Of a stretch of DNA of 64,000 bases, positions 47,577 through 56,228 are shown piece by piece. The number at the start of each line of letters is the position of its first letter. The stretch's first letter is position 1. The position numbers were made by a program, and so were the translations under genes. Source of the stretch: Gloeocapsopsis dulcis. Lineage in GTDB: Bacteria > Cyanobacteriota > Cyanobacteriia > Cyanobacteriales > Chroococcidiopsidaceae. The stretch covers positions 109,501 through 173,500 of the forward strand of contig NZ_CP119968.1 in assembly GCF_032163395.1 (NCBI RefSeq). The letters are read 5' to 3'. Below the pieces are notes generated by a model. It made no database searches and was not told the origin of the DNA. It was given only the letters and a program-made list of their open reading frames with translations.

Positions 47577-48659
47577 ATGTCTCACGTACTAACCACTAAA
47601 ATGACCCGCCGCGCCGTGCTTGGTGCTGGACTTTTTATTGGTTCTAGTTTGTTGTTAAAAGGATGTCAAAAGGCATTTAATTCGGTATCAAATGCAGACG
47701 AAATCATCGTGACTACCTACGGTGGTTCCTGGGAAGAAGGGCATCGCAATAAACTAGCAAGTTCATTTGCAAAAACTCATAACGCCAACGTGCGTGTTAT
47801 TTCTGAACCAGGTTTAGAAGCTGTTGCCAAAGTGCTAGCAGCGCGTCAGCAACCTCCGTATGATGTGATTTTAATTCCTGAAGGACCGATGTTTATGGCA
47901 AACGCCGAAGGCGTTCTTCAAGAATTTCCGCAAGATGCAAGTCAAAATCATGCCAAAATTCTGCCGCAGTATCACAATCAAGTCTTAGCTCCAATGGTGG
48001 GATCGCAAGTTTTGGGAATTGCTTACAATCCAGAACGTATCAAAAATCCACCGCGATCGCTGTTAGATCTTTGGAGTTCGGAGTATCGCGATCGCGTCGG
48101 GGTTCCTTCATTAGAAAGCGGGTTGGGAACGACATTTTTTGTCGAACTAGCACGGTTAGAAGGAGGTAGTGAAAATGACGTGGAAGGTGCATTTGCCAAA
48201 CTAGCACAACTCCGTCCAAATCTTGCTGCGGTTGCACCCAATCCTGGAAGTTTAGCAACACTACTGCAACAGGGTGAAATCGATATTGCGCCGCATTGGT
48301 TCGACTATATTAGCGGAATTCGGGGTAAAGGAGCCGTAGTTGAGTGGGTTGCGCCCACCGAAGAACTTGCTTCGTCGAGTTCCTCATTACAAATTGTCAG
48401 AAACTCGCAAGCAACTGAACTTGCAGCAGCTTACGTTGATACAGCACTGTCGTTAGAAGTGCAAAGTGCGATGGCACAACCACCTTATAACTTTGTTCCC
48501 ACGCACCAAGATGCGCCGATTCCTGAAGAACTCGCGCAAAAACTAGGGAAAAGTCCGAGCGATCGCTTGGATGAGGTGGTATTTATTCCAGATTGGCAAG
48601 TGATTAATCCCAACCGTTCAGCTTGGATTGAGCGTTTTGATCGAGAGGTAAAAATTTAA
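47577..48659 (+). CDS. ABC transporter solute-binding lipoprotein, paralogue 4 of the array (intact)
   Basis: 360 residues. Tat-like MTRRAVLG, lipobox-like LLKGC, YGGSWEEGHRNKLASSF, the QVLGIAYNPERI hinge, NPGSLATLLQQGEIDIAP and the terminal WIERFDREVKI. It is the most diverged intact member and lies one base upstream of the first permease gene, so it is probably the ancestral partner of the permeases. The region before it (47485-47576) is filler with repeated AATTGC units. Confidence 0.9.
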   Translation: MSHVLTTKMTRRAVLGAGLFIGSSLLLKGCQKAFNSVSNADEIIVTTYGGSWEEGHRNKLASSFAKTHNANVRVISEPGLEAVAKVLAARQQPPYDVILIPEGPMFMANAEGVLQEFPQDASQNHAKILPQYHNQVLAPMVGSQVLGIAYNPERIKNPPRSLLDLWSSEYRDRVGVPSLESGLGTTFFVELARLEGGSENDVEGAFAKLAQLRPNLAAVAPNPGSLATLLQQGEIDIAPHWFDYISGIRGKGAVVEWVAPTEELASSSSSLQIVRNSQATELAAAYVDTALSLEVQSAMAQPPYNFVPTHQDAPIPEELAQKLGKSPSDRLDEVVFIPDWQVINPNRSAWIERFDREVKI

Positions 48660-48660
48660 A

Positions 48661-49509
48661 ATGACCGCTAAGTTATTTGCTCCACGAGAATGGCACTTAG
48701 CACTACCACTCGCCATTTTCTTGCATTTATTCTATGTAGCGCCCTTAGCTGTTTTGCTGGCATCAAGCTTTCAACCTGCACCTGATGCCCCTAGCTTTAC
48801 TTTGGCGCAATACTGGCAATTTTTCCAAGACTCCGTAAATCGTAAGGTGTTACTCGATACTTTTTGGTTGGGAGTGCAAGTAACACTTGCTTGCTTGTTA
48901 TTTGGCTATCCTGTCGCGTACATCTATGCGAATGTACCAGCGAAATGGAAAGGAATTTTGACATTTTTGATTCTGTTACCATTGCTAACAAGCTCTGTGG
49001 TGCGGACTTTTGGTTGGGTTGTCATTTTAGGTAGACAAGGACTGATCAATTCGCTTTTACAAGGCATAGGGCTAACAGAAGAACCGATTAGATTACTGTT
49101 TACACATCAAGGTGTGGCGATCGCTATGACGCAAATTCAGCTACCTTTGATGATTTTGCCAATTGTGGCATCGTTAGCACAGATCGATCCGCGACTCGCC
49201 GCAGCATCAGCAAGTTTAGGTGGTGGTGCTTGGCGGACATTTTGGAAAATTACTTTTCCGCTGACATTACCTGGAATCATTTCGGGTTGCTTGCTGGTTT
49301 TTGCAATTACGGTAAGTTCTTTCGTGACTCCCTCAATTATCGGTGGCGGTCAAATTATGTATATGCCCACACTGATTTATCAACAAGGCGTCGTGCTTTT
49401 AAACCGTTCATTTGCCGCGACAATCTCTGCAATTTTGCTCGTAATGGTTTTAATAGTTGTCTTTGGACTGAGTAACTTAGGTCAAAAAAGCCGTGATTAC
49501 ATTCGCTAG
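48661..49509 (+). CDS. ABC transporter permease (PotB-like)
   Basis: 282 residues with six predicted membrane helices and the EAA-type coupling loop (AAASASLGGGAWRTFWKITFPLTLPGI). It is a member of the polyamine/opine/2-aminoethylphosphonate permease group. It starts one base after the preceding solute-binding protein gene and is followed nine bases later by the second permease. With the ATPase at 44014 it completes one inner-membrane importer served by several binding proteins. Confidence 0.92.
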   Translation: MTAKLFAPREWHLALPLAIFLHLFYVAPLAVLLASSFQPAPDAPSFTLAQYWQFFQDSVNRKVLLDTFWLGVQVTLACLLFGYPVAYIYANVPAKWKGILTFLILLPLLTSSVVRTFGWVVILGRQGLINSLLQGIGLTEEPIRLLFTHQGVAIAMTQIQLPLMILPIVASLAQIDPRLAAASASLGGGAWRTFWKITFPLTLPGIISGCLLVFAITVSSFVTPSIIGGGQIMYMPTLIYQQGVVLLNRSFAATISAILLVMVLIVVFGLSNLGQKSRDYIR

Positions 49510-49518
49510 GAGTTAATC

Positions 49519-50364
49519 GTGTCAAATCCTACTACAATTCGTGCTTCAACGCGTCAGTTTGATAAATTAGACCGCTTATCTTTTGGTTGGGTGATGTGGA
49601 GCATTGCTATTTTTAGTCTGTTTGTCCTGACACTGCCAACTTTAATTGTCTTAATTTCCTCGTTCAGTTCAGCACAAACGTTGCGATTTCCCCCAACAGG
49701 TTTTTCATTGCAGTGGTATCTAGCGTTGTTCAACTATCCAGAGTTATGGTCAGCTGCGGTAACAAGTTTTCAAGCCGCATTGTGGACAACATTAATTTGT
49801 ATTGTACTTGGTGTCTGTGCCTCTTTAGCAATGGCAGGCAGTCGCGCCCGCTGGGTAGCAGCAATGGATGCGTTAGTGATGTCACCATTGGCTTTACCAG
49901 GTATTGCTGTAGGCTTGGGAATTCTGACTTATTTCAGTTTACTTGGAATCAGACTTTCCTTGATCACACTTGTGATTAGTCACGTTGTCATTTGTATTCC
50001 TTACCTGATCCGCACAACACTCGCGAGTTTGATTCAACTCGGAACATCGCTGCGAGAAGCTTCAACTGTACTAGGTGCAAGTCCTGTGTATACCTTCTTT
50101 CATGTCACGCTACCACTGATTAAACAGGGTGTGATTACAGGCGCATTTATGGCATTCTTGACTTCGTTTGACAATATTACAGTTTCCTTATTTTTGTCAG
50201 ATGCTCGCACCGAAGTCTTACCAATTCGGATGTGGTCAATGATCGAAAATGATTTGGATGTTCGCGCCGCAGCAATTTCAGGAATTTTGATTGCGATCAC
50301 GGCGGTGCTAATGATATTGATGGAACGTGTCTCAGGGTTATCTAAATTCTTGGTTAAGTCTTAA
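49519..50364 (+). CDS. ABC transporter permease (PotC-like)
   Basis: 281 residues, six membrane helices, coupling loop EASTVLGASPVYTFFHVTLPLIKQGVITG with the conserved glycine. The GTG start at 49519 is supported by AGGAG seven bases upstream. It is the heterodimer partner of the preceding permease and the last intact gene of the transporter before the dead uraH-like gene. Confidence 0.92.
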   Translation: MSNPTTIRASTRQFDKLDRLSFGWVMWSIAIFSLFVLTLPTLIVLISSFSSAQTLRFPPTGFSLQWYLALFNYPELWSAAVTSFQAALWTTLICIVLGVCASLAMAGSRARWVAAMDALVMSPLALPGIAVGLGILTYFSLLGIRLSLITLVISHVVICIPYLIRTTLASLIQLGTSLREASTVLGASPVYTFFHVTLPLIKQGVITGAFMAFLTSFDNITVSLFLSDARTEVLPIRMWSMIENDLDVRAAAISGILIAITAVLMILMERVSGLSKFLVKS

Positions 50365-50388
50365 TTGTAATTTTGATACTTGTAATTC

Positions 50389-50681
50389 ATGACAGGTGAA
50401 ATTTCAATTCATGTTGTCGATGTCACGTGGGGATTACCTACCGCCGGAATGAAAGTGGAGATTTTCAAACGCGGCGATAAGATTGCCGAAGGTGTGTTAT
50501 CGAGTCAAGGTGTATTAGATATATTGGTAAGTTCTACCGTCAACTTGGCTACGCTCTACCCGAAGAATTTCCCTTTTTAGATGTTGTTCCGTTTCGATTT
50601 GGTATTGCTAACGTCGAACAACATTATCATCTTCCGCTCAAAGTTTCACCTTGAGGCTTTTCGCTGTTTCGAGGCGGATAA
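50389..50681 (+). pseudogene. 5-hydroxyisourate hydrolase (transthyretin-like) pseudogene
   Basis: The first frame (50389-50580) gives ISIHVVDVTWGLPTAGMKVE, the HIUase N-terminus. After about 45 codons the homology shifts frame near 50525 and continues as [25 protein letters not shown], then a TGA where the family has tryptophan, then GFSLFRGG and TAA (50679-50681). A short deletion, a frameshift and a nonsense codon make it inactive. Intact HIUase acts after uricase in urate breakdown, so the relic points to a purine-catabolic past of this locus. Confidence 0.85.
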
Positions 50682-50718
50682 TCAACGCAGTTTTTTGAAG
50701 GTTACTTAGATCAAAGAT

Positions 50719-51826
50719 ATGTCAAAGTTGTTTGCTCATCAGTTTTCGCGTCGAACAGTCCTCGGTGCAGCCATGTTTGCGAGTGCAAGTTGGCTACTCA
50801 AAAGTTGTGGATCTGCTCCTGATACAGCGACAGACGCATCCTCATCAGGTGAAGGTGGTGGACAATTTGTTGCAGCAACGTTTCCAGGAACAACCGAAGC
50901 GCTGAGTCGGGAGAAATTAGCACCTGAATTTAGTCAAACTGCAGGAACACAATTGAGCCTTGTTCCTTTATTAGCGTTTGAGCAAGTCGCGCGTCTTAAA
51001 GCGTCTGCAACTAATCCGCCTTTTGATGTGGTGCTGCTGGATGATGGACAGACAAATATCGCAATCAGTGAAGGTTTAATTCAAAAATTTCCAGCAGATG
51101 CGAGTGAGAACACCAAAAACGTTGAGTCTGCGTTTCTAAGTACTGAAGGTTTCGCACCCATTTTTTATGCCCAAGGAGTTGTCTTAGCTTACAACACAGA
51201 AAAGATTCAAACTCCACCGACTTCTTGGGAAGCACTGTCAAACAGCAATCTGGCTGGTAGTGCTGGCTTAGTGAGTATGAATAGCGTACTGGGAACCAGT
51301 TTTATGGTTGAGTTGGCACGAACGCGGGGAGGTAGTGAATCGAACATTGAACCTGCGTTTAGTATGCTGCAAGAAATTCTACCGAATGTTAATGGTGTTG
51401 CCGCAAATCCTGGTGCATTATTGACACTATTTCAACAAGGAGAAGTTGACATTGCTCCGATGTGGCATAACGATGCTGCGTATTTGAAAACTCGCGGAGT
51501 GCCAGTAGAGTGGATAGTGCCCGAATCTGGACTTGTTGGGGCGCGTTACAGCATGAACGTTGAGTAATCCGCGATCGAGTTTAGAGATGGCAGTTTCTTA
51601 TATTGATACAGCGCTTTCCGACGAAGTGCAGTCATATCTTTCTAGTAGTCCCTACTTTTACATTCCAGCAAATTCAAACGTCACATTAGCACCTGAAATT
51701 GCCGAACAGCTACAGGCAAGTAATCTGAGTGAGTTTATGCAAAGGGTTAGTATTTTAGATTGGAAAATAATTAATACTCAACGTTCGGCGTGGATTGAGC
51801 GCTTTAACCGAGAGGTACAGGCATAA
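50719..51826 (+). pseudogene. solute-binding protein gene, paralogue 5, single frameshift
   Basis: The frame from ATG 50719 encodes a Tat lipoprotein of the family up to YSMNV, where a one-base shift near 51555-51562 causes a TGA-adjacent stop (TAA). The second frame continues SNPRSSLEMAVSYIDTALSDEV through WIERFNREVQA to 51826. The total length (1108 bases) is that of an intact paralogue plus one. Everything else is conserved, so inactivation is recent or a sequencing error is possible. Confidence 0.85.
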
Positions 51827-51888
51827 TGCTGTCATATTGTCGATGAGGCAATGGCAAACGCGATGATTGAAACCGCGAAGTGGTTATG

Positions 51889-51908
51889 AAGTATGCATAG
51901 GCACACTT
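51889..51908. repeat. inverted repeat upstream of amidase gene
   Basis: AAGTATGC-ATAG-GCACACTT, near-perfect 8-bp arms. It is matched by AAGTGTGC-GCAG-GCATACTT at 57710-57729 upstream of the other amidase gene. It is either a shared operator or a decayed dispersed repeat. Confidence 0.5.
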
Positions 51909-51982
51909 TGACAGAAGAATATAATATGCGAAAAAATGAGTTTATTTTGCTACCAAAATGGTTATTCTGATTACAAGCCAAT

Positions 51983-53275
51983 ATGACAGATTACCCAACT
52001 GCTCAAGCTATTGTTGAATTGCGGCAGAGTACTGCTGTCGAAGTTCTTGAGAAGTGTTTGGCACGAATTCGAGAACGAGAACCGATTGTTGGTGCTTGGG
52101 AATACCTTAGTCCTCATGCTCTCCAGCAAGCTCAACGCTGTGATGTGGCGCAAGCACAAGGCAAATTATTAGGTGCGTTTCATGGTGTTCCAGTTGGGAT
52201 TAAAGATACGTTTGCTACCGTTGATATGCCGACGGGATGGGGAACGCCAATTCATAAAGGACGACAGTTTGGGTATGATGCAGCAGTTGTTGAGCGACTA
52301 AAAGCAGCGGGTGCAGTGATTGTTGGTAAAACTGTTACAACTGAGTATGCGATCGCCCGCCCGAATAAAACTCGCAATCCTCATAATCCCAAGCATACCC
52401 CTGGTGCGAGTTCGAGTGGTTCAGCGGCGGCTGTGGCTGATGGGATGATACCCATCGCGATTGGTACGCAAATGGTTGGCTCAATTCTACGCCCTGCGGC
52501 TTACTGTGGAATTTTTGGCTTTAAACCTAGTTTTGGTGTGATTTCGCGCTATGGTTTGATGCCTAGCAGTCGAGAACTCGATCATGTTGGTATTTTTGCC
52601 CGCAGTATTGCAGACATTGGTTTAGTATTAAGCGTTTTAGCTGGAACTGATGCGCGCGATCCCGATTGTTACGCTACACTGATTGCTCCACCACCACAGA
52701 AGAATCATCCCAAATTAGCACTTGTTCTGGGATCACAGTGGTTTCAAATTGAAACTGAGGCAAAGCAGGCACTTTTTAATAGCGTAACAACACTGGTTGC
52801 AGCAGGTGCTACGGTTTCACAAGTAGATTTACCGTCAGAATTTGATGCGTATCTCGATCATGTTGAAGTCTTGTGTGCGGCAGGTATTGCTGCAAATCAT
52901 AGTGCAGATTACGAGCTTCATGCTCAGGAAATGTCTCCTAAGTTACAGCAACTCATTGTTAGAGGGCGAAATATAAATGCGATCGCCTATGCTAAAGCCC
53001 GTCATGCAGTTGTTGACTATAACATCACACTTGCAAAAATTCTGTCAGAATTTGATGCTATCTTGACACCTGTGACAACTGGTACTGCTCCCTACGGACT
53101 AGAAAATACTGGCTCTTTTGTCTTTTGTGCTTTATGGACGCTGTGTGGATTACCCGCCATAAGTATTCCTGTAGGTGTCAGTAACGGTTTACCCTTGGGT
53201 ATTCAGCTTGTCGGAAAACGATTACGCGATCGAGAACTACTCGAAATAGCCCAAATTCTTTACTCGCGTGCCTGA
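51983..53275 (+). CDS. amidase signature family hydrolase
   Basis: 430 residues. The Ser-cisSer-Lys catalytic set is visible: lysine in GIKDTFATVD, serines in GASSSGSAAAVADG and GTQMVGSILRPA. These enzymes hydrolyse amides or carbamoyl compounds to acid and ammonia. The substrate is unknown. Context (transporter upstream, hydantoinase downstream) suggests release of nitrogen from an imported amide. It shares an upstream inverted repeat with the amidase at 57795. Confidence 0.9.
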   Translation: MTDYPTAQAIVELRQSTAVEVLEKCLARIREREPIVGAWEYLSPHALQQAQRCDVAQAQGKLLGAFHGVPVGIKDTFATVDMPTGWGTPIHKGRQFGYDAAVVERLKAAGAVIVGKTVTTEYAIARPNKTRNPHNPKHTPGASSSGSAAAVADGMIPIAIGTQMVGSILRPAAYCGIFGFKPSFGVISRYGLMPSSRELDHVGIFARSIADIGLVLSVLAGTDARDPDCYATLIAPPPQKNHPKLALVLGSQWFQIETEAKQALFNSVTTLVAAGATVSQVDLPSEFDAYLDHVEVLCAAGIAANHSADYELHAQEMSPKLQQLIVRGRNINAIAYAKARHAVVDYNITLAKILSEFDAILTPVTTGTAPYGLENTGSFVFCALWTLCGLPAISIPVGVSNGLPLGIQLVGKRLRDRELLEIAQILYSRA

Positions 53276-53277
53276 TC

Positions 53278-53994
53278 CTAAAGGGTTTCTGGGTCGATTC
53301 CTCGCTCTCTTAGCCTGTTAATTAGCTCCTCTGTCTTGCGTCGCTCTTGTTCTAGCTGCTGAAAAGCTTGTTCCGCCCTTTCATCTGGTGAGGGCAAACG
53401 GTTCCCATCTGAGTCATACCAGTACAGCCACTCGCGATTCCACCCCCGATAGGTTCCCTGCGCTCTACCAAGACCTAAACCAACTTCCGGCATCCAGAAT
53501 GGTTCACCGGATTGTAGTACATACGTCCCCTGTACCAAACGATACACCTCAAAGGGACTGCGATTGTGACGAGTGTAATACTCTGGGTTGTAAACCGGGT
53601 AGTAGGTCACACCAATGTTTGCATAATCGTCTTTTTTGGTGTCGTACTCCCCACTATAGGTTTTGGAAACATACTCTAGGGCGAAAACGGGAATTTTACC
53701 CTCTTGCCAGACTACGTAACTTAACCTGCCGCCTTGCTTTACCAGCCGATCCACTCCTAGGCACAAGAACCCGTCTGGGACAATTGGAGGCTTTTGCGGG
53801 TCATAGTAGACGCCCATATTGATGCCCCAAAACCAGTCGCTGCGGTGACGGAAGATCCAGGAGAGAATATCGTCCAGTAGGGAGGCAATCAGGACTTGGA
53901 GTTGACTATCCACAGGCTTATGGTCAGTTTCAGGCAATTCTTCCTCTGTGGGAAGGAATTGCAACGGGTTGTACTGTACCATGACAAGCTTCAA
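53278..53994 (-). CDS. Uma2 family (DUF820) endonuclease-like protein
   Basis: 238 residues. The PD-(D/E)xK fold of Uma2 is seen in WGINMGVYYDPQKPPIVPDGFLCLG, PVFALEYVSKTYSGEYDTKKDDYANIGV (E, K and D of the active site) and YYPVYNPE. A C-terminal coiled-coil (RAEQAFQQLEQERRKTEELINRLRERG) is typical of cyanobacterial members, which occur in dozens of copies. Function is unclear. It is convergent with the amidase (two bases between stops). Confidence 0.88.
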   Translation of the reverse strand: MKLVMVQYNPLQFLPTEEELPETDHKPVDSQLQVLIASLLDDILSWIFRHRSDWFWGINMGVYYDPQKPPIVPDGFLCLGVDRLVKQGGRLSYVVWQEGKIPVFALEYVSKTYSGEYDTKKDDYANIGVTYYPVYNPEYYTRHNRSPFEVYRLVQGTYVLQSGEPFWMPEVGLGLGRAQGTYRGWNREWLYWYDSDGNRLPSPDERAEQAFQQLEQERRKTEELINRLRERGIDPETL

Positions 53995-54091
53995 AAAAAC
54001 GAATTGCTCAGATCTTAACGTGCGTCGCTATAGCCCAGAAAAAGTTAATTCTATATTACTGTTGAGAAAAGTAGGTTGACTTAATTAAATC

Positions 54092-54182
54092 AGGACTTAC
54101 GCAAAATCATGAAAAAACGAACCACAAAGGACACAAAGGACACGAAGGAATAAGGCTTTCCCAGAACTTCTGCGTAAGTCCT
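54092..54182. mobile_element. MITE-like element with 12-bp terminal inverted repeats
   Basis: AGGACTTACGCA (54092-54103) and TGCGTAAGTCCT (54171-54182) are perfect inverted repeats enclosing 67 bp. The interior has three near-repeats of AAAGGACAC. No ORF is present, and target-site duplications are not evident. It abuts the 3' end of the GntR-InsA fusion gene. Confidence 0.65.
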
Positions 54183-54189
54183 ATAAATA

Positions 54190-55158
54190 TTATTTGTCTT
54201 GAGCAGATTTTACCCAGCGAATGATGGTATTGTGGTTTACGCCTACTATCCGCTCAATTTCGCGAAATCCAATGCCGCTAGCGTGCAAGGTAAGGCACTT
54301 TTCTCGAATTTCTGCTGAATGGCGCGATGACTTATACGAAGTCAGAAACTGGCGTCCACACTGTCTACAAATATAACCTTGTTTACCCATACGCCGTCCG
54401 TTGCGGCTCACCTCAAACGATTGGCAGCGGGGGCATTGTATAGCTACTTGAGGCTGAAAACTTGATATTTCTGCTGGCATGGCTTCTAGATGCGATCGCT
54501 CGAATATTTCAGCAATTCGCTGCTGGCTTGCCGTCAGATGATGCGTAATATACTCAACTGCATCTGGTGCATCACGACGGGCGATCGCTTCATACACTTG
54601 ACGATGTTCGCTGTGGATATTTGTGATATCAGGTTCGGCTTGTAAAGTTTGGGTTCTCAGGAGTTTGGTGTGATTTGAGAGATGATCTAACAGCGGCACT
54701 AACCAAGGATTATCTGAGCTTTGGGCAATTAAACGATGAAAGTCAAAATTAAGGTCTAATAGTCTATTTTGCAGTTGATAGTGTCCTCGCTGCATTAAGT
54801 TTTCGGCTTGAATGACTGTTTGCTCAATTGCCTTTAACTGTGCTGCTGTTGCGTTCTTACAGGCTCCTACAACACTTAGCTGTTCTAGCGCAATTCGGCA
54901 ATCGTAAAGCTTGATTGCATCATGCAACGAAAGCCTAGTAATATACAATGCCCCATCATTAGAAGCCAATAAGTTTTCTTGCTGCAAGCGGCGAATAGCT
55001 TCGCGTACTGGAGTTCTACTTACCTGGAAACGTTGCGCTAGTTGACTTTCAATCAGTCGTTCGTCTACGGCGATCTCACCCGATAGAATTGCCGAACGTA
55101 AGGCTAGATACGTCTGTTCATATAGCGGCTGACTACGTTGTGGTAACTGAGATGTCAA
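54190..55158 (-). CDS. GntR/FCD regulator fused to IS1 InsA-type zinc-ribbon/HTH domain
   Basis: 322 residues. Residues 10-75 are a GntR winged helix (VSRTPVREAIRRLQQENLL) and 80-220 an FCD ligand-binding domain (FDFHRLIAQSSDNPW, IHSEHRQVYEAI). Residues 240-320 match the N-terminus of IS1 transposases: zinc ribbon C242/C245/C264/C267, RNGRRMGKQ, GRQF, then an HTH with GIGFREIERIVGVNHNTIIRWVK. The frame is intact throughout. The TTG start has a strong AAGGAG seven bases upstream. It is divergent from the racemase-hydantoinase operon and is its likely regulator. Confidence 0.88.
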   Translation of the reverse strand: MTSQLPQRSQPLYEQTYLALRSAILSGEIAVDERLIESQLAQRFQVSRTPVREAIRRLQQENLLASNDGALYITRLSLHDAIKLYDCRIALEQLSVVGACKNATAAQLKAIEQTVIQAENLMQRGHYQLQNRLLDLNFDFHRLIAQSSDNPWLVPLLDHLSNHTKLLRTQTLQAEPDITNIHSEHRQVYEAIARRDAPDAVEYITHHLTASQQRIAEIFERSHLEAMPAEISSFQPQVAIQCPRCQSFEVSRNGRRMGKQGYICRQCGRQFLTSYKSSRHSAEIREKCLTLHASGIGFREIERIVGVNHNTIIRWVKSAQDK

Positions 55159-55165
55159 TCTTACT

Positions 55166-55171
55166 CTCCTT
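55166..55171 (-). promoter_or_regulatory. ribosome binding site that decides the GntR TTG start
   Basis: AAGGAG on the minus strand lies seven bases before TTG 55158. No competing ATG has such a site, so the TTG is taken as the start. Confidence 0.75.
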
Positions 55172-55273
55172 TGCAGCGGACAGCTTTCAACTCTTTTCCT
55201 AATTTAACGCCAATATAATTCGCAACAGGGAGCAAGGGGCAGGGGAGAATGGATAATTACGAATTAATCAAAT

Positions 55274-55315
55274 GTACTTTGCGATACAGTATACGTCATT
55301 ATTTTTGTATACACT
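55274..55315 (+). promoter_or_regulatory. class II NtcA-activated promoter
   Basis: GTA-N8-TAC at 55274-55287 exactly matches the NtcA consensus. TACACT (55310-55315, TAN3T) follows after 22 bp, the canonical spacing of nitrogen-starvation promoters in cyanobacteria. A TGTATACA palindrome (55306-55313) overlaps the -10 and could be a GntR operator. AAGTATC (55358-55364) and GATACTT (55390-55396) form another inverted repeat downstream. The 55159-55458 gap holds no gene. Confidence 0.6.
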
Positions 55316-55458
55316 CGCAGCATCATTTCATGCAACATTGTGCAGCAAATCTAGGCTAAGTATCTTCAAAGCAAAATAAAAGTTAGTTTGATACTTCAGT
55401 TTTTTACTTACTGAGAATCGGATCGCTGTACTGTATTTTGATTTATTGCGAGTCATGC

Positions 55459-56223
55459 ATGGCTAAGCGAGTTCTTTTAGGAATGCTAACTCCTTCTTCC
55501 AACACTGTCCTCGAACCTGTAACGAGTGCGATGGTTAGTAGCCTGCCTGAAGTTTCAGCACATTTTGGGCGGTTTCGCGTTACAGAAATATCGTTGCAAC
55601 AGCAAGCATTACAACAGTTTGACAACAAGCCACTTATTGATGCTGCCCAGCTTTTAGCCGATGCCAAAGTTGATGCGATCGCATGGAATGGGACATCTGC
55701 AGGTTGGCTAGGGTTTGAGGCTGATGTGCAACTATGTCAGCAGATTACAGATGTGACAGGAATTCCAGCAACAACATCCGTGCTGGCACTTCTAGAAATT
55801 TTGCGCGATTGCGCAAAGCGCAGCGCCCAAAGCGATCGCCAGATAACAAAGTTTGGACTTGTCACCCCATACCTCCCTGATGTCCAAGAACGTATTATTG
55901 TCAACTTTGCCGAAGCAGGGTTTCATTGTATTGCTGAGCAACACCTCAATTTATCAGTCAATTTCACTTTTTCAGAAGTAACTCCAGATAAACTAACATC
56001 AATGATTCATAGTGTTGCTGCACAACAACCACAAGCCATTTTGACTTTTTGTACTAATTTGCGGGCTGCACCGTTAGTGGCTGAATTAGAAAAAGAACTT
56101 GGTATTCCAATCTATGACACCGTTACGGCAGCAGTTTGGAAATCACTCTGCATTGCTGGTGTTGATTCTAGTCGCATTGAGGGATGGGGTAGTTTATTCT
56201 CGCACTCATTTGGCAAAGAGTAG
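55459..56223 (+). CDS. Asp/Glu racemase superfamily enzyme, single-cysteine type (AMDase / maleate isomerase-like)
   Basis: 254 residues from ATG 55459 (an upstream in-frame TTG at 55438 is less likely). N-terminal GMLTPSSNTVLEP and C-terminal TFCTNLRAAPLVAELEKELG are those of maleate isomerases and arylmalonate decarboxylases. The second cysteine C198 is present, but the first catalytic position (CTS in isomerases) reads NGTS with G78, the pattern of cofactor-free arylmalonate decarboxylase. Hydantoin racemase is another candidate because a hydantoinase gene follows five bases downstream. Confidence 0.8.
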   Translation: MAKRVLLGMLTPSSNTVLEPVTSAMVSSLPEVSAHFGRFRVTEISLQQQALQQFDNKPLIDAAQLLADAKVDAIAWNGTSAGWLGFEADVQLCQQITDVTGIPATTSVLALLEILRDCAKRSAQSDRQITKFGLVTPYLPDVQERIIVNFAEAGFHCIAEQHLNLSVNFTFSEVTPDKLTSMIHSVAAQQPQAILTFCTNLRAAPLVAELEKELGIPIYDTVTAAVWKSLCIAGVDSSRIEGWGSLFSHSFGKE

Positions 56224-56228
56224 GATAT

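Noticed and set aside
51890-51904. NtcA site upstream of the first amidase (GTN10AC)
   Set aside because: The match falls within the repeated inverted element and lacks a TAN3T box at the right distance; it is probably fortuitous.
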